64,000 nucleotides of DNA from the NCBI GenBank assembly GCA_039654915.1, contig CM077599.1:71392001-71456000 (forward strand), written 5' to 3'. Positions 32,671 to 43,660 of this stretch are shown here, piece by piece. How positions within the stretch are numbered: the first letter of the stretch is position 1; every line of letters begins with the position of its first letter. Origin of the DNA: Aquilaria yunnanensis. Lineage: Eukaryota > Streptophyta > Magnoliopsida > Malvales > Thymelaeaceae. A program made the position numbers and the translations under genes. Under the pieces are notes generated by a model. It was given only the letters and a program-made list of their open reading frames with translations, did not search any database and was not told the DNA's origin.

Positions 32671-35062
32671 TCAGGAGCCACCAGCTCCTACGTCCTTTTC
32701 CACCACCTTCGGCGCCGGGAAAGAAAGGGACAAGTTCAGGTGTTCGATTTTCGACCAAGACCACCGAGGCCCCTCAGGAATGTTTAGGGCCTCCAAGAAA
32801 GAGAGGTCCAGATCTAGGAACCTCTGAAGCACTTGGTGACGAGCGAGGCAGAAGCCATCTTGAAAACCGACCTTGGTCATTTCATCGGCTTTTTTCTTCT
32901 CGACCGCTAGCTCATCACGTTCGCTCTCTAAATCGGCAATCTCCTTCCTCAGTGCCTTCGTTTTCTTCTTCTTTGGCTCCTTCTTCAAAGATTCGACCTC
33001 CGCCTGGAGCTCGGCCTTCTCGGCAAGCACCTTCACCAGGAGAGCCTCAGAATCTGACTTCTCCTTTTGATATGATTCGATCACCGAGGTCAGCTCGCCA
33101 CCTTGGCACCAAGGTCAGAAATCTTCTGGGAGGAGTTCTTCAAAAGTTCCTCATTCTCCTTCACAAACTCATCCCGAATAACAGCGACCTCCATCTTTGC
33201 AGCTTCAGCCATCTCCGTGTTCTTGGCGGCCAATTCAGAGCACTTGGCCTTAGATTTTTCTATGAAATCTAAGGCCAAGACTCTGAACGCCGCTTCCTTC
33301 GCCACCCGGACCCTGAGGAGGCCGGTGTACCCCAGCAACTGCAAAGAAGTAAGAGCAAAAGTCAGTAAGGCAAAAAGTGGGCCAAACACTTAGAAGAAAT
33401 CAAGGGGAAGCAAAACAAAGGCCTGGAGAATACCTGGGCAGCGTGCTCGGAAACCTTGGCAGCAAGGGACTCATCACTCAGGCACGCTTCGGAAACGGCC
33501 CTGAAGGAGGCCTCGGTGAGGATCCCCCTCGAGATTTGGTTGGCCATATACGGGCAGTCGCCGGAGTACAAATTCATGTCCTCCATAAATGACCAAAAGG
33601 GCTCCCTCGGGATCTTCCCCTTCGGGACATGGGTATCCCGAAGAGCCCGTTTCCGGGCGTGCTCGGCTGCCCAATTCGGGAGTAGCAGCTCCCCTGCACG
33701 GCAAAGCAATAAATTTATCAAGATAAGGAGCCCTTAAAGAAATAAAGGTACCACAACTTGTCTAAGAAAACGAACCTGGCGGCACCTCCGCAACGTCATC
33801 ATCGGAGTCCCGAACCTCCTCGGCAGGAATCTCCTTACCTTTACTCTTACGACGCTCCTCAGCGGAAGGGACCTCCACCAAGGCGTCCAGAAGAGCCACC
33901 GAGGAAAAGGGACTCCAGGAAGGGACGGCAGCGGCAACCTCGGCCGGCGGAACAGCAGCAGCAGCATCTGACTCTTCACGCGCCTCCTCGGGAATTTCCG
34001 CCAGAGGAGGAGGCACGTCCTTCTTTGCCCGTTTGGCCACCGATGGGCCAGCCCCAGATGATTTCCGCCTTCGGGAGACGGCCTTCTTCGTTTGCTCAGC
34101 CTTTTCGGCTTGACCGAGGAAAAGGGACTTGTAGTAGGCAGGGGAGTCGTCGCCCATCTCTGAAAAAGAAAGAAAATATCAGTGTGAGTCGAAGGTAAAA
34201 CTATAACAAAAGAATCCTGGGATAACTTACTCTAAAAAAAGGACTCATAAGTGACTTCCTCCCTAAGGAGTTGCACCAACCAAGAGTCTTTCCCAGCAAT
34301 AGCGGGAGCCGGCATCCCAAGGTCCGTCTTGTGCTTCTTCACTACCCCTAGTTCCCGAGGAACCTCCTCGGTCATCAGTTTCCAATTGATGGGGAAGGGG
34401 TAAAGGGAGCGCGAAGGGACCTCGGAATCCCAGTCGAAGACGGCTCGGATCCGTTTGTTGAAGTCCACGAATATGGGTGCCAACTCAGGAGTCAGCATTA
34501 TCCTCAGATCAACGACGTCTATCTCCAGCCTTCCCCAAGCCCACTTGGTCGGGACATGCGACCAGGCCTCCTTCATCTTCAGAAAGAAAAACTTTTGTTG
34601 CCACCATCGCCAGCTGTCCTTGGTGGCAAAGGTGAACATATACTTTTTGCTCCCTGATCCCCGAGGTAGCATGAAGTAAAAGCCACCCTTCGGGACCACA
34701 AAGAGCTTATAGTACTACATGAAAAGAATAAAGTGGGGCTCTATTTTGAAAACGCCGCACATACAGAGGAAGGCGTTGAAGTAGCAGTACGAGTTCGGTG
34801 GAAGCTGATTTACGGCAATGCCATGGAATTGGCAAAAGTCGCAAATTATCTTCGGAGGAGGGTACCGAAGTCCGGCCTTCAGTTGGGCTCGGAAAACAGT
34901 AACCTCGTCACCACGGTTCGAAAAGCTAAACTGGTTAGAACGTGGCAACCTTGTAATGGCATACGAGGGAAGAAAGAATTTGGTCTTCCATCTTTTTAAT
35001 TTTTTAGAAGTGGTGCAACAAGGGTGAGACAAAAGAGGTTGCCAGCTCTTGGGAATAGGCAT
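32671..35062 (-). pseudogene. Antisense four-exon gene of the gypsy element
   Basis: Exons read on the minus strand: 35062-34231, 34159-33776, 33693-33434 and 33338-32671. Each intron is short (71, 82 and 95 bases) with GT and AG ends and a pyrimidine-rich acceptor, and the exon phases (1, 1, 0) match across all junctions. The N-terminal half (FCQFHGIAVNQL, YFNAFLCMCGVF, then PKGGFYFMLP) resembles the domain databases label putative gypsy-type transposon, known from antisense ORFs of Tat-lineage elements. Exon 2 has a basic RRRKSSG stretch. Exon 4 is strongly coiled-coil (EIADLESERDELAVEKKKAD). The function is unknown. This copy is damaged: TAG at 34715-34717, TAG at 34232-34234 and a frame shift near 33087. 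Intact length would be about 710 residues. Confidence 0.75.
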
Positions 35063-35303
35063 GGTCGGCTGAAAAGTGATTTCGGAAAAAGGCCAAAAAC
35101 GACTTTGGGAAAGCTTGAAAAGCAAAAGACTCTGGAAGTTAAAACCCACCAAATGTTTTGCCAAAATCTAGATTTGAAGACGCCGTCGCGAAGGGTTGCC
35201 GGAAAACACTCCGTCAAAGAGGATCGTCGCAAAAAGCAGGAGAAAACGTGAAAACAGTTGAAAGCAAAAGCAGAAGCAAAAGGAGGTTATAACGGAACAG
35301 AGG

Positions 35304-35311
35304 TATATATA
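35304..35311 (-). promoter_or_regulatory. TATA box of the antisense gene (candidate)
   Basis: CCTATATATACC on the minus strand, about 240 bases upstream of the antisense ATG (35062). No other TATA of this quality was seen between the two. This suggests the opposite-strand gene has its own promoter rather than depending on the LTR. Confidence 0.5.
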
Positions 35312-35719
35312 GGCCGAGGAGGGTAGGCAAACCGGCGTCATAAAGTACTCCACAAAGGCGAACAGTCGCCATAACTGCTCATCGCGCGTGCAAAGGCGTG
35401 CCTGCTATATCCGGCGCAGTCCCCGCTAGTAACAAGCTGCCACGTGTCAACCATCGCGCCAAAAGAAGGATATGCTTTCTGACACCCCTAGACCCTGGGC
35501 GTGCCGCTCCAGACTGACACGTCTGGTTACAAGACGCGACGTTACGCAACCCTGCAAAAGGAAAGAAGTGGGTGACCTCGAAGACACCAAAGGACGGGCT
35601 ATAACCGAACAGCCCATGTCTTCTGACAAAAGGTACATCTTCGGCACAAGTATTACACCCGAGGTCCCGAAGGACGCCCTCCGAAAGCCGACAAATCGAA
35701 GTTCCCACTTCGGCTTTTC

Positions 35720-35732
35720 GGATGGGGGCCTG
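35720..35732 (+). other. Polypurine tract
   Basis: GGATGGGGGCCTG directly before the 3' LTR, where plus-strand DNA synthesis is primed. Confidence 0.65.
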
Positions 35733-36601
35733 TGATAGCCGAAGGGCTATCGCCTTTCTCAGTACGTACTTCCTGAGGAAAACATGGTCGGGAAACCGGG
35801 CATCATCCGAAAGAGGCGCTATCACTGACCTCGGAAGAGGCGAAGTCAGATACCACGAAGGGCGGACTTCGGCTGAATATGCTAGGCGTTTCAAAGGTAT
35901 CGCCGGCTCCCTCGGGGGACCAAGCGGATCGCCTTCGAGGATTAAGAACCAGCTATTGTAAGCAGGAAAGAGCTTCCCCAAAGGCGGAACCCTCGAACCG
36001 GGGGACTCCCCGAACTACAAAGCATAACTGCCGAAGAAGGTCATCCGTACCAAAGAACGACCTCGGCTGGTGGACCTCGGAAGTACGGCATGAGCATTTA
36101 AGGAGCCTCTGACATGTCCCCCACAGGCGCTACACGCCGCCACAAACGGCGGTCTTACACGTCGACGCCGTCCAGGTCTTGTCACGACCTGTCTCGGCTC
36201 AAGGCTCAAGGAGCTTGCAAACTGCTACTTGTCTCCTACGCTCGGAAACATAGAGAATATCCGACCGAACACGTGTCATAATCTAAACGGGCTGGGAACT
36301 CCTATAAATACCAGGAAACATGCCTTGGCAAAGGACCCCGGAATCCGACCCTCTCCCCCTGAGAAAATACAAACAGGCAAGGCCACTAAACCTCTTAGTG
36401 CTCCCCTTCTTTCACCTCTCAGGACACTGACTTGGGCGTCGGAGGCTCCTCCCCGGAAGAAGATCCCGGGGACCTCCTAACCCTTTTTTACGAGTTTTAC
36501 AGGCACATTCCCCTGGGAAATCTAGGCTTCAGACGTTCTCCTTCGCAGGAAGTCCCTCCCGAAGTCACGATGTCTTCCAACGAAGTTGCCTCTGGGCATC
36601 A
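35733..36601 (+). repeat. 3' LTR of the gypsy element
   Basis: It is 869 bp, gap-free against the 5' LTR with about 35 substitutions by eye, most of them transitions. It ends GGGCATCA and is followed by the target duplication GTGCG (36602-36606). Confidence 0.95.
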
Positions 36602-36606
36602 GTGCG

Positions 36607-37271
36607 AACGGCTGACAATCATTCCAATTAGATGGTGTGAACGGCTAGTGACGGTTCAAATAATCAAAGGGAATGGGACGACTATGAATCAAGAATCTGT
36701 CAGGAAATTGAGGAGTAGTGGAGATGGAAGCAATTGTGGCGATTAAGAAGGAAGAGATGAGCGAAGAGGAGGGAGGCAAAGAAATGGGGCAAATAAGGCA
36801 CAATCACATTGATGCCGCGAGGAAAAGGGGTGGAGGGTTTAATGGCGGAGGCGATAGAGGTGGATATGGATGATATGATAGAAAACACAGTTGCCGACTT
36901 CTATGGTGATAACGGTCGGACTTGGGAACTCTATTGCTACTCTGACAATTTGGGAAGATAGGCCATGTAATTTGTGTAAATTACAAGGGCAAAAAAGGCA
37001 AAAAAAATTAGACCCCACATCCGATCGTCATCACCACTTGTTAAAACGTATTAATGTGCCCAATTTAACTTTGGCCAAATTGGCAATAAATATTTACTTT
37101 CATTCTTTTAGTTATTTTTTTAGTTAACATAAAAATTTAATGGTTAATTTGAGCCACTTAAGAATTAAATGTGGTATTAGAAAATATATTGTTATTATTA
37201 AAGCATTTTTTCTCTTACATCAATAAATTGGTTTATTTCTGAGTTTTTTTATTTTGCTATATATATATAAC
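36607..37271. other. Spacer right of the gypsy element
   Basis: The continuation of the DNA split by the gypsy insertion. It is moderately GC-rich at first (to about 36950), then AT-rich. No recognisable gene. The GC-rich part and its counterpart left of 26005 may have been one sequence. Confidence 0.4.
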
Positions 37272-37670
37272 TAGGAATGACAAAATTTGACCAAACCTAA
37301 AGGCCTGATCTAACCCACTTGAACCCAAGCTTGACTTGACCCGATTTTACCAAAAAAGTCAATAATCTGAACTGCACCTAACCCCCGACCTGAACCTGAA
37401 CCCGATTGAAGTGAAAACTGAGAAAACCCGAGTTTGAACCCGAAATGATCCGATGACTAAACCCAAGAAGAACCGATTTTAACTTAAATCAATATAAAAT
37501 ATATAGTCGACAAAGACTTTAGAAAATTTATTATTTAATATATGTGAATGGATTTCTTTTATTTTGTTGATCTGTTTTGCGTTGTAGAGCGAATGAGTAA
37601 AAGCTATGAGAAACGATTAGTGATATAGTGATAGAGAGATAAAAATAATTATTTTTTAGAAATTATAGTA

Positions 37671-38134
37671 CTCTTTCCGTCCTATATTCTTTGAAATATT
37701 TGACTTTTTTGAATAGTTTGAATTGAATTTATTTATATTACTTCATCTCTATCAAATTCTTTACATTATTCATATTTTAACAATTAGTATATTTTTTTAT
37801 TTTCAACATTTTAATGAATAAATAAAAATATTTTATACATGAATGATAAATTAAGACTTATAGTTTTTAAATATATTTTTTTAATTTTTAATAAATAATA
37901 ATATAAATAAATTTAAGTCAAATTAGTAAAAACAAGTTAAATGAAGCAAATAAAATGGGATAAAGGGGGATTATTTGTTAGAAAAAAATTAAAAAATAAT
38001 ATATTTAAAAACTATAGGTCTTTATTTATTATTTAATATAATAATTTTTATTTATATACTAAAATGTTGAAAATAAAAAATCATAGATTAATTATTGAAT
38101 AGTGAATGTTATAAAGAATTTGGCATAGAGAAAG
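37671..38134. mobile_element. Stowaway-like MITE (outer)
   Basis: Bounded by TA (37669-37670 and 38135-38136). It starts CTCTTTCCGTCC and its reversed right end is CTTTCTCTATGCC. Its interior matches the element at 8049-8282 once the inner insertion is set aside. It is 464 bp including that insertion. Confidence 0.8.
37741..37971. mobile_element. Stowaway-like MITE (inner)
   Basis: About 231 bp bounded by TA (37739-37740 and 37972-37973). It starts CTTCATCTCTATC and its reversed right end is ATCCCCCTTTATCC. It interrupts the outer MITE at a point where the 8049-8282 copy is continuous. Confidence 0.7.
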
Positions 38135-38518
38135 TATTTTATTAAAGAAAATATATATTAATATATCTTCATAAATTTTATATTATTTTTTTTATATTTA
38201 GTTAAATTAAATTTTAATCACAATTAAACAAAAAAATTGAATTGATTCAGCCATTTTGGCTTATGCATAAGTGAATCAAGTAAATTTAACAATCAAGTTG
38301 AATATGATCTAAGACCCGATAACCCTACTTGATTGGATCCGAACCCAAATAAACCTGACATAACCCAACCTGAACTCGAAATCTAATCAATCCGAACCCA
38401 AATAACCTGACCTGAACCTGACCTGGACACGAATATATGCTAACCCGATTAAACCTGAACCTAAATGACCTAACACAAATCTGACTAGACTCACCCAATT
38501 GGCATCTCTATATATAAC

Positions 38519-39127
38519 ATTTTTTTATGCTTTTTGTATTAAAAAAATATTCTCTATCATATATATTTTATTTATATTTCACAAATTATAATGAGAAAAA
38601 TTAGAATATATATAAAATGTGTAAAAAAAAATAATTAAATTTATGTCATTTAAAATAATATTCTAACACTTTTTTTTAGTGAAAACAGTAACAGTATATA
38701 GTATGGTATATTTTAAAAATTTGAAATTTGATATACCTAGCAGTAATGGTATTTAATACCTTAGGTGCAAATGAAAGACAAGGACACCACAATTCCACTA
38801 TCTTTATGTGCTTCATCATTAACCGTTTCCAAATGAATCTGAAAAATAGAAAGAAGATACAATGCCATTAGGCGCTCTCTTCAATTTCAATATGAGATTA
38901 AAAACACAAGAAAACAAAAACAAAAACAAAAATAAAAACAAAAACAATTTCCTGTTTTTTTCCTTTTTCTTTTTTCTGGTAGGAACTTGAAAATGTATAA
39001 AGAAAGGATTTTTTTACCAAATGTCATACAAGCTTATCGCTATTGAACTTTACCAAGTCAAGCATGTCCTTCACTTGCCTATCAGAAAGATTACAAGACA
39101 AGCATGAACATTAAAAAGGGAAATCCA
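38519..39127. other. AT-rich spacer with (AAAAC)n-like run
   Basis: No gene. An A-rich run with repeated AAAAAC units lies at about 38899-38946. Confidence 0.55.
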
Positions 39128-39135
39128 ATTGATAT

Positions 39136-39726
39136 GAGTAAATTGCATAAATGATCCCTAACCTTTAGTCATTGTTTCCTTTTATTCCATAACCTATTGA
39201 ATATTCTATTTTGGTCCTAAACCTATTAAAATTATTTTATTATGGTTCATCACCAAATGAAATTCATTGACTCAGAATAATTGTCTAATAGAAACTTTTA
39301 AAATTCTAATTTAAATATTCGGTAGTTGTCTTCAAATAAATTTAAACAATTTAATATTTTTTGACAATAAATAGACAATTTAAATTAATAGTTTTTTTCT
39401 TTTTGAATGAAATAAGCTTAATTTACAGAGAGTAAAAAAGGTGATTTAAAATTTTCATTAACTATAAAAAAAGTATTATACAAATTAAATTTATTGTGAA
39501 ATAGTTATCAGATAGTTTAAATTATGATCTAAAAAGTTGTTACCAGACAACTACTTTAAGTTAACAAATTTCATCAAATTAAGACTAAAATGAAATGCTT
39601 TCAATAGATTTAGGACTAAAATGAAAAATTTTAATAAGTTCTGGACTAAAACAAAACATTCAATAGATTAAGGACTAAAAGGAAACAATGACTAAAGGTT
39701 AGGGACCATTTATGAAATTTACTCCT
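39136..39726. mobile_element. Long-TIR DNA element, copy A
   Basis: 591 bp flanked by ATTGATAT (39128-39135 and 39727-39734). The left end (GAGTAAATTGCATAAATGAT, then CCCTAACCTTTAGTCATTG) matches the reversed right end (GAGTAAATTTCATAAATGGT, then CCCTAACCTTTAGTCATTG), with similarity continuing for over 100 bases. Non-coding. The duplication length suits hAT, while the long TIRs suit Mutator-like elements; I leave the superfamily open. Confidence 0.82.
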
Positions 39727-39791
39727 ATTGATATAGTAGTGCTAGAGAAATCAAGATGACATAGCAGCACAGTTGATCAAACATAAATTTT

Positions 39792-40332
39792 GAGTAAATT
39801 GTGTGAATGGTTCTAAACCTTTAATTATCATTTTGTTTTAGTACATAACCTATTGAATTTTTTTTTTCTAAACCTATTAAAATTGTCTCATTTGAATCCT
39901 CATCAAATGAAATCCATTAACTTAGAATAGCTGCCCGATACAAACTTTTGAAAATCTAATTCAAATATTCATAACTATGTTTCAGTAAACCTTAATATTT
40001 TTTAATAGTAGATAGACAATTTAAATTAATAATTTTTTCTTCATGAATGAAATAAGTTGAATTTACAGATAGATAAAAAAAGGTGATTTGGATTTTCCAA
40101 AAACTATAAAACAGTTACAAAATAGTTTCAATTATGATCTAAAAAGTTATTACTATGCAAATACTTTGAGCTAATAAATTTTTTCCAACGAGGACCAACA
40201 TGAAATATTTTTAATATATCTAGGACTAAAATGAAGCATTTTTAATAGGCTTATAACCAAAACGGAATATTTAATAGGTTAGGGACTAAAATAAAATGAT
40301 AATTAAAGGTTAGGGCCATCCACACAATTTAC
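39792..40332. mobile_element. Long-TIR DNA element, copy B
   Basis: The same family and orientation as 39136-39726, only 65 bases away. It starts GAGTAAATTGTGTGAATGGT and ends ACAATTTACTC. Internal blocks (CATCAAATGAAATCCATTAA, ATAGACAATTTAAATTAAT) are shared with copy A. It is more diverged from copy A than a recent duplication would be. The target duplication is imperfect. Confidence 0.75.
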
Positions 40333-40668
40333 TCCATAATTAAGAGGATTAAATAGAAATATCATAAAAGTCTAGGCAGGTCTAAATAAGTATGAGGATT
40401 CCACAATTCAAGCACAGCATTAACTACCATAAATGAACCAAATCATAGGGAATTCCCTACTTGGATTTAGAAACCCAAAGAAAGTAACATAGATGAAGTT
40501 CCAGTGCAGTTGTCTTGAAAAACAAAATAAACAATTTTCAGAAAGTGTAGAGTCTTTTTAATAGCGAAAAAAATTTATTCATTTTACAAGTCAGATGTGG
40601 AACAAAATCTTGTTAACCAAGGAAAATGGTTGATAATGCTATTTTTCAAATGTCTCTAATAGATTTGC

Positions 40669-40727
<59 letters not shown>

Positions 40728-40739
40728 TTCTCACTTGAA
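40333..40739. other. Spacer with (GA)n
   Basis: No gene seen. A 54-bp GA microsatellite occupies 40671-40724. Confidence 0.6.
40671..40724. repeat. (GA)27 microsatellite
   Basis: An uninterrupted run of GA dinucleotides. Confidence 0.97.
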
Positions 40740-40960
40740 TTAATTGTTGAAGACGTTTTCAGCAATTCCTAGCTGCCATGGCAAACACACGCCAATTCTC
40801 ACAAATGGGCTTTTCTTATATTCTTTGCCATAAAATCGATATGCCAGGAAAGAGCACAACCACACCAAGGTCATTGATATGCCAGGAACTCCGAACCCTA
40901 GAACCCAACTTAAATGGTCTTGAACATAGTTCAAGAACATAAGTATTACCAAGGTTTCCC
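40740..40960 (-). pseudogene. NRT1/PTR family (NPF) transporter fragment
   Basis: On the minus strand a 70-codon stretch reads NYVQDHLSWVLGFGVPGIS, then a hydrophobic segment, then KEYKKSPFVRIG. This is the conserved YVQD..W..GFG.P transmembrane region and following loop of NPF nitrate/peptide transporters. After FVRIG the frame shifts by one and the expected RVFAMAARN-like continuation appears in the next frame. No other NPF domain is nearby, so it is a short relic. Confidence 0.8.
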
Positions 40961-41729
40961 CGCATATACCAAAATATTACCAATTAAAGAATCATTAGAC
41001 ATATGATAGCTTGGGTTATCATTGATCCACATCCTTAATGAGTTAAGGATGGATATTCATTGACATTTATGTTATGTATCTAAGGGTACACAACCTACTT
41101 GTATTTATAAACTTAAGCGTTACATGATGGGATGAACTCAATCAAGTACCTAAGGGTACACAACCTACTTATATTTATGTTTCTTGAGGCAAATGGCTTG
41201 ACTACAAAAGTGTTGCATGTGTTAGCTACATCAGAGTATACAAGTGTAAACTCAATATCATTAACTCATTCTAGTTTGATTGAGTGGGAATATTAGATTT
41301 GTGAATATATGTGTACACATAAATCACATAGCACATCAAAATTTACTTAATGGCTAAGTTTACTTAATTGCTATGCAAAGTTTATTTAAAGGCTAAGTAA
41401 GTTTACACATGCATTTTTTAGCTTGTCTATAAAGTTAGCTATATTTTATACACACAATTTTCCAAGAAAATACCTCCTCATATTTCACATATGGTTTGGT
41501 TTCATTTGTTTCAAGATTCAACAAGGAAAGTTGTAAATAAGTGCTCACTTTTTCTTGGATCAAATTAATTTCAAGTCTAGCCTTGGTTGCTAGGATGACT
41601 CACTTTCTTAATCCTTTTTCTAGCATCAAGAACATGTTAATCAAGGTCCTAGACCAGGTTACATTGTCTTGTCCCTAAACTAGTGCACAGAAATCCATAA
41701 CACACACACACAGAGAAAGAGAGAGAGAA
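40961..41729. other. Spacer, no gene seen
   Basis: Non-coding. A short direct repeat containing CTAAGGGTACACAACCTACT occurs at about 41079 and 41142. Small CA and GA runs lie near 41700. Confidence 0.5.
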
Positions 41730-43450
41730 GTACCAAATTCCCCACTAATTGTTTAGTTCCTGGACTGGATTACCTACTAAAGTTTTGGTTTGCATAGATA
41801 TTGCCACTAACTTATAATTTAGGATTGGATATGCTACTAATGTTACAGTTTTGTACTAGATACTTCATCAACTGTTAAAGATGAATAGGAAAAACAAGAA
41901 GTTGTAGGTTTTGATAGCACCTAGTATTGATGTAACTCTTTAACAAAATTCAGAAAATGTATGTAATTTACCATTTCATTTTTTTGTGTGCCAATATGAG
42001 CCATTTTATTTATTGCCATTAGATCCGCAACTAGTGAAGGAGGGGCAACTGGAAGAAGGAGTTAAGCATCTTTTGCTATCCACGATTCCTCGCTTGTCAT
42101 CAATAGAGCATTGTGTTTTGACCTAGTTGGGTTTTGGTTCAATTCCATGCATGATAGTTGCTCTATTATATATACCAATGTCCAATATTACCTCATCTGT
42201 AGCTCCTCTATCATAAGTGATGACGAATGAGGTAATTCAAATAGGGAAAAGTACCAAATTTCCCACTAATATCTAGCTCATAAACTGGATTGCTCACTAA
42301 AATTTTCTTTGGTACAATATTGCCATTATCGCTGTAGTTTGAGACTAGATATACCAAATGTTACAATCTTGGACATAATATGCCACCAATCATTAAAAAT
42401 CTAATGATAAAAGTGACAAGTTGTTGGTTTTGATTTTAAGGTACTTATGTAATAAACTTCAAAACTTCATGTAATTCACCATTTTTTTTTGTGTGCTAGT
42501 TACCACATCCGCCATTAGATCCACCACTGGTCTATTCAGAAAACAAAGTTCAAATTCATCACCTATTCCAATGCATTTCTAATCACCCAAATTCCAATCA
42601 AATGAAACTCATTCATCCAATTATGATGTGCTTCCAAGTCTCTCCATGTTGTCTTCCAATCATTTGAATTCAATGCCACCCACCATTTCACCGATCTCTC
42701 TGACCAATTTCGTCCAATAAAGAATATTTTTCTCAATTCATCAACAAATTCTGCTGTTGACAAAGCATAAAATTTAGGTGAAATCAGGCGAGTTTGATTC
42801 CAAGTATGGCGGTTGTTCTATTATAAATATTGATGTCTAACACTACTTTCTCCCGCATCACCTCTAGCACCCAGTGCAGTGGCGGATCCAGTGGTGAAGG
42901 ATGTGGTGGCTTGAATCGGTGTACAAAAAAATGAAAATGGTAAATTATATAAAATTATTAAAGTTTGCTAAAAGTTACATTAATCATAAGATTTCAAAAC
43001 CAACAATTTCTCACCTTTTTAATTAAATTTTTAATGTTTGGTGATATATTCATTCTCAAACTATACATTTGTGGCATATCTGGTCCTAAACTATAATGTT
43101 AGGGGCAATATCAGTATCAAAGAAAATTTTACTAGGCAAACTAGTACAAGAGTCCAAACATTAGTGAAAAATTAGGTAGTTTCACCATTTGGATAAAGTT
43201 AAAGTGGTAAATTACATAAAGCTCTTAAAGTTTATTAACATTAGTATCCTATGATTTCCAGACCTACAACTTCTCACCTTTTCAATCAGTTCTCTAATAG
43301 TTGATGACATGTCTTGTTACAAACTACCACATCAGTGACATAAGTGACATATTCAGTTCCAAATTATAACAATGGTGGCAACTAGGTATCAACAAAAGCT
43401 TTACTGAGAAATTCAGTTCAGGAGCCAAGCATTGATGAAAATTGATAATT
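41730..43450. repeat. Cluster of four related repeats, two per orientation
   Basis: A ~270-bp unit beginning near GTACCAAATTYCCCACTAAT is present at about 41730-42003 and 42244-42507. It also occurs in reverse orientation at about 42915-43190 and 43200-43440. Shared blocks include GGTTTTGAT, AATGTTACA and ATGTAATTYACCAT or their complements. Between them, pieces such as CATTAGATCC.CCACTGG and GTGGCGGATCCAGTGG are also inversely related. This looks like two nested or adjacent long-TIR elements. Non-coding. The limits are approximate. Confidence 0.6.
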
Positions 43451-43660
43451 AGAAGCAAAAGTGCTTATATATATATATATATATATATATGTATTTAGAT
43501 TCGTCTACCTATCAAATTCAAAGGGAAACAGACGCACAAAGCACTGTGGCACCACCGCCGCTCTCACGCCAAGACCTAGAAAAGGGGAAAAAAAATAAAA
43601 CGAAAGAAAACAAATCGGGTGACGCCTTTTTCTTCTACGCCGTAGAACGGTGACTCCGAG

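Larger units (their letters stand above)
26011..36601 (+). mobile_element. Full-length Tat-like Ty3/gypsy retrotransposon
   Basis: A 10,591-bp element bounded by two LTRs of identical length (869 bp) and a perfect 5-bp target duplication GTGCG (26006-26010 and 36602-36606). Between the LTRs come a primer-binding site, gag, protease, reverse transcriptase, RNase H and integrase on the plus strand (the gypsy order), then a 3.4-kb 3' region with an opposite-strand spliced gene, then a polypurine tract. This long 3' region with an antisense ORF is characteristic of the plant Tat lineage. By eye the LTRs differ at about 35 positions (about 4%), so the insertion is fairly recent in evolutionary terms. 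Eleven stops in gag-pol make it non-autonomous. Confidence 0.95.
37272..38510. mobile_element. hAT-like element hosting nested MITEs
   Basis: 1,239 bp between perfect 8-bp repeats TATATAAC (37264-37271 and 38511-38518). The ends are TAGGAATGACAAAA and, reversed, TAGAGATGCCAATT. The subterminal regions are full of AACCCGA/CTGAACC motifs on both sides, typical of hAT elements. No transposase. Two Stowaway elements are nested inside. Confidence 0.87.
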
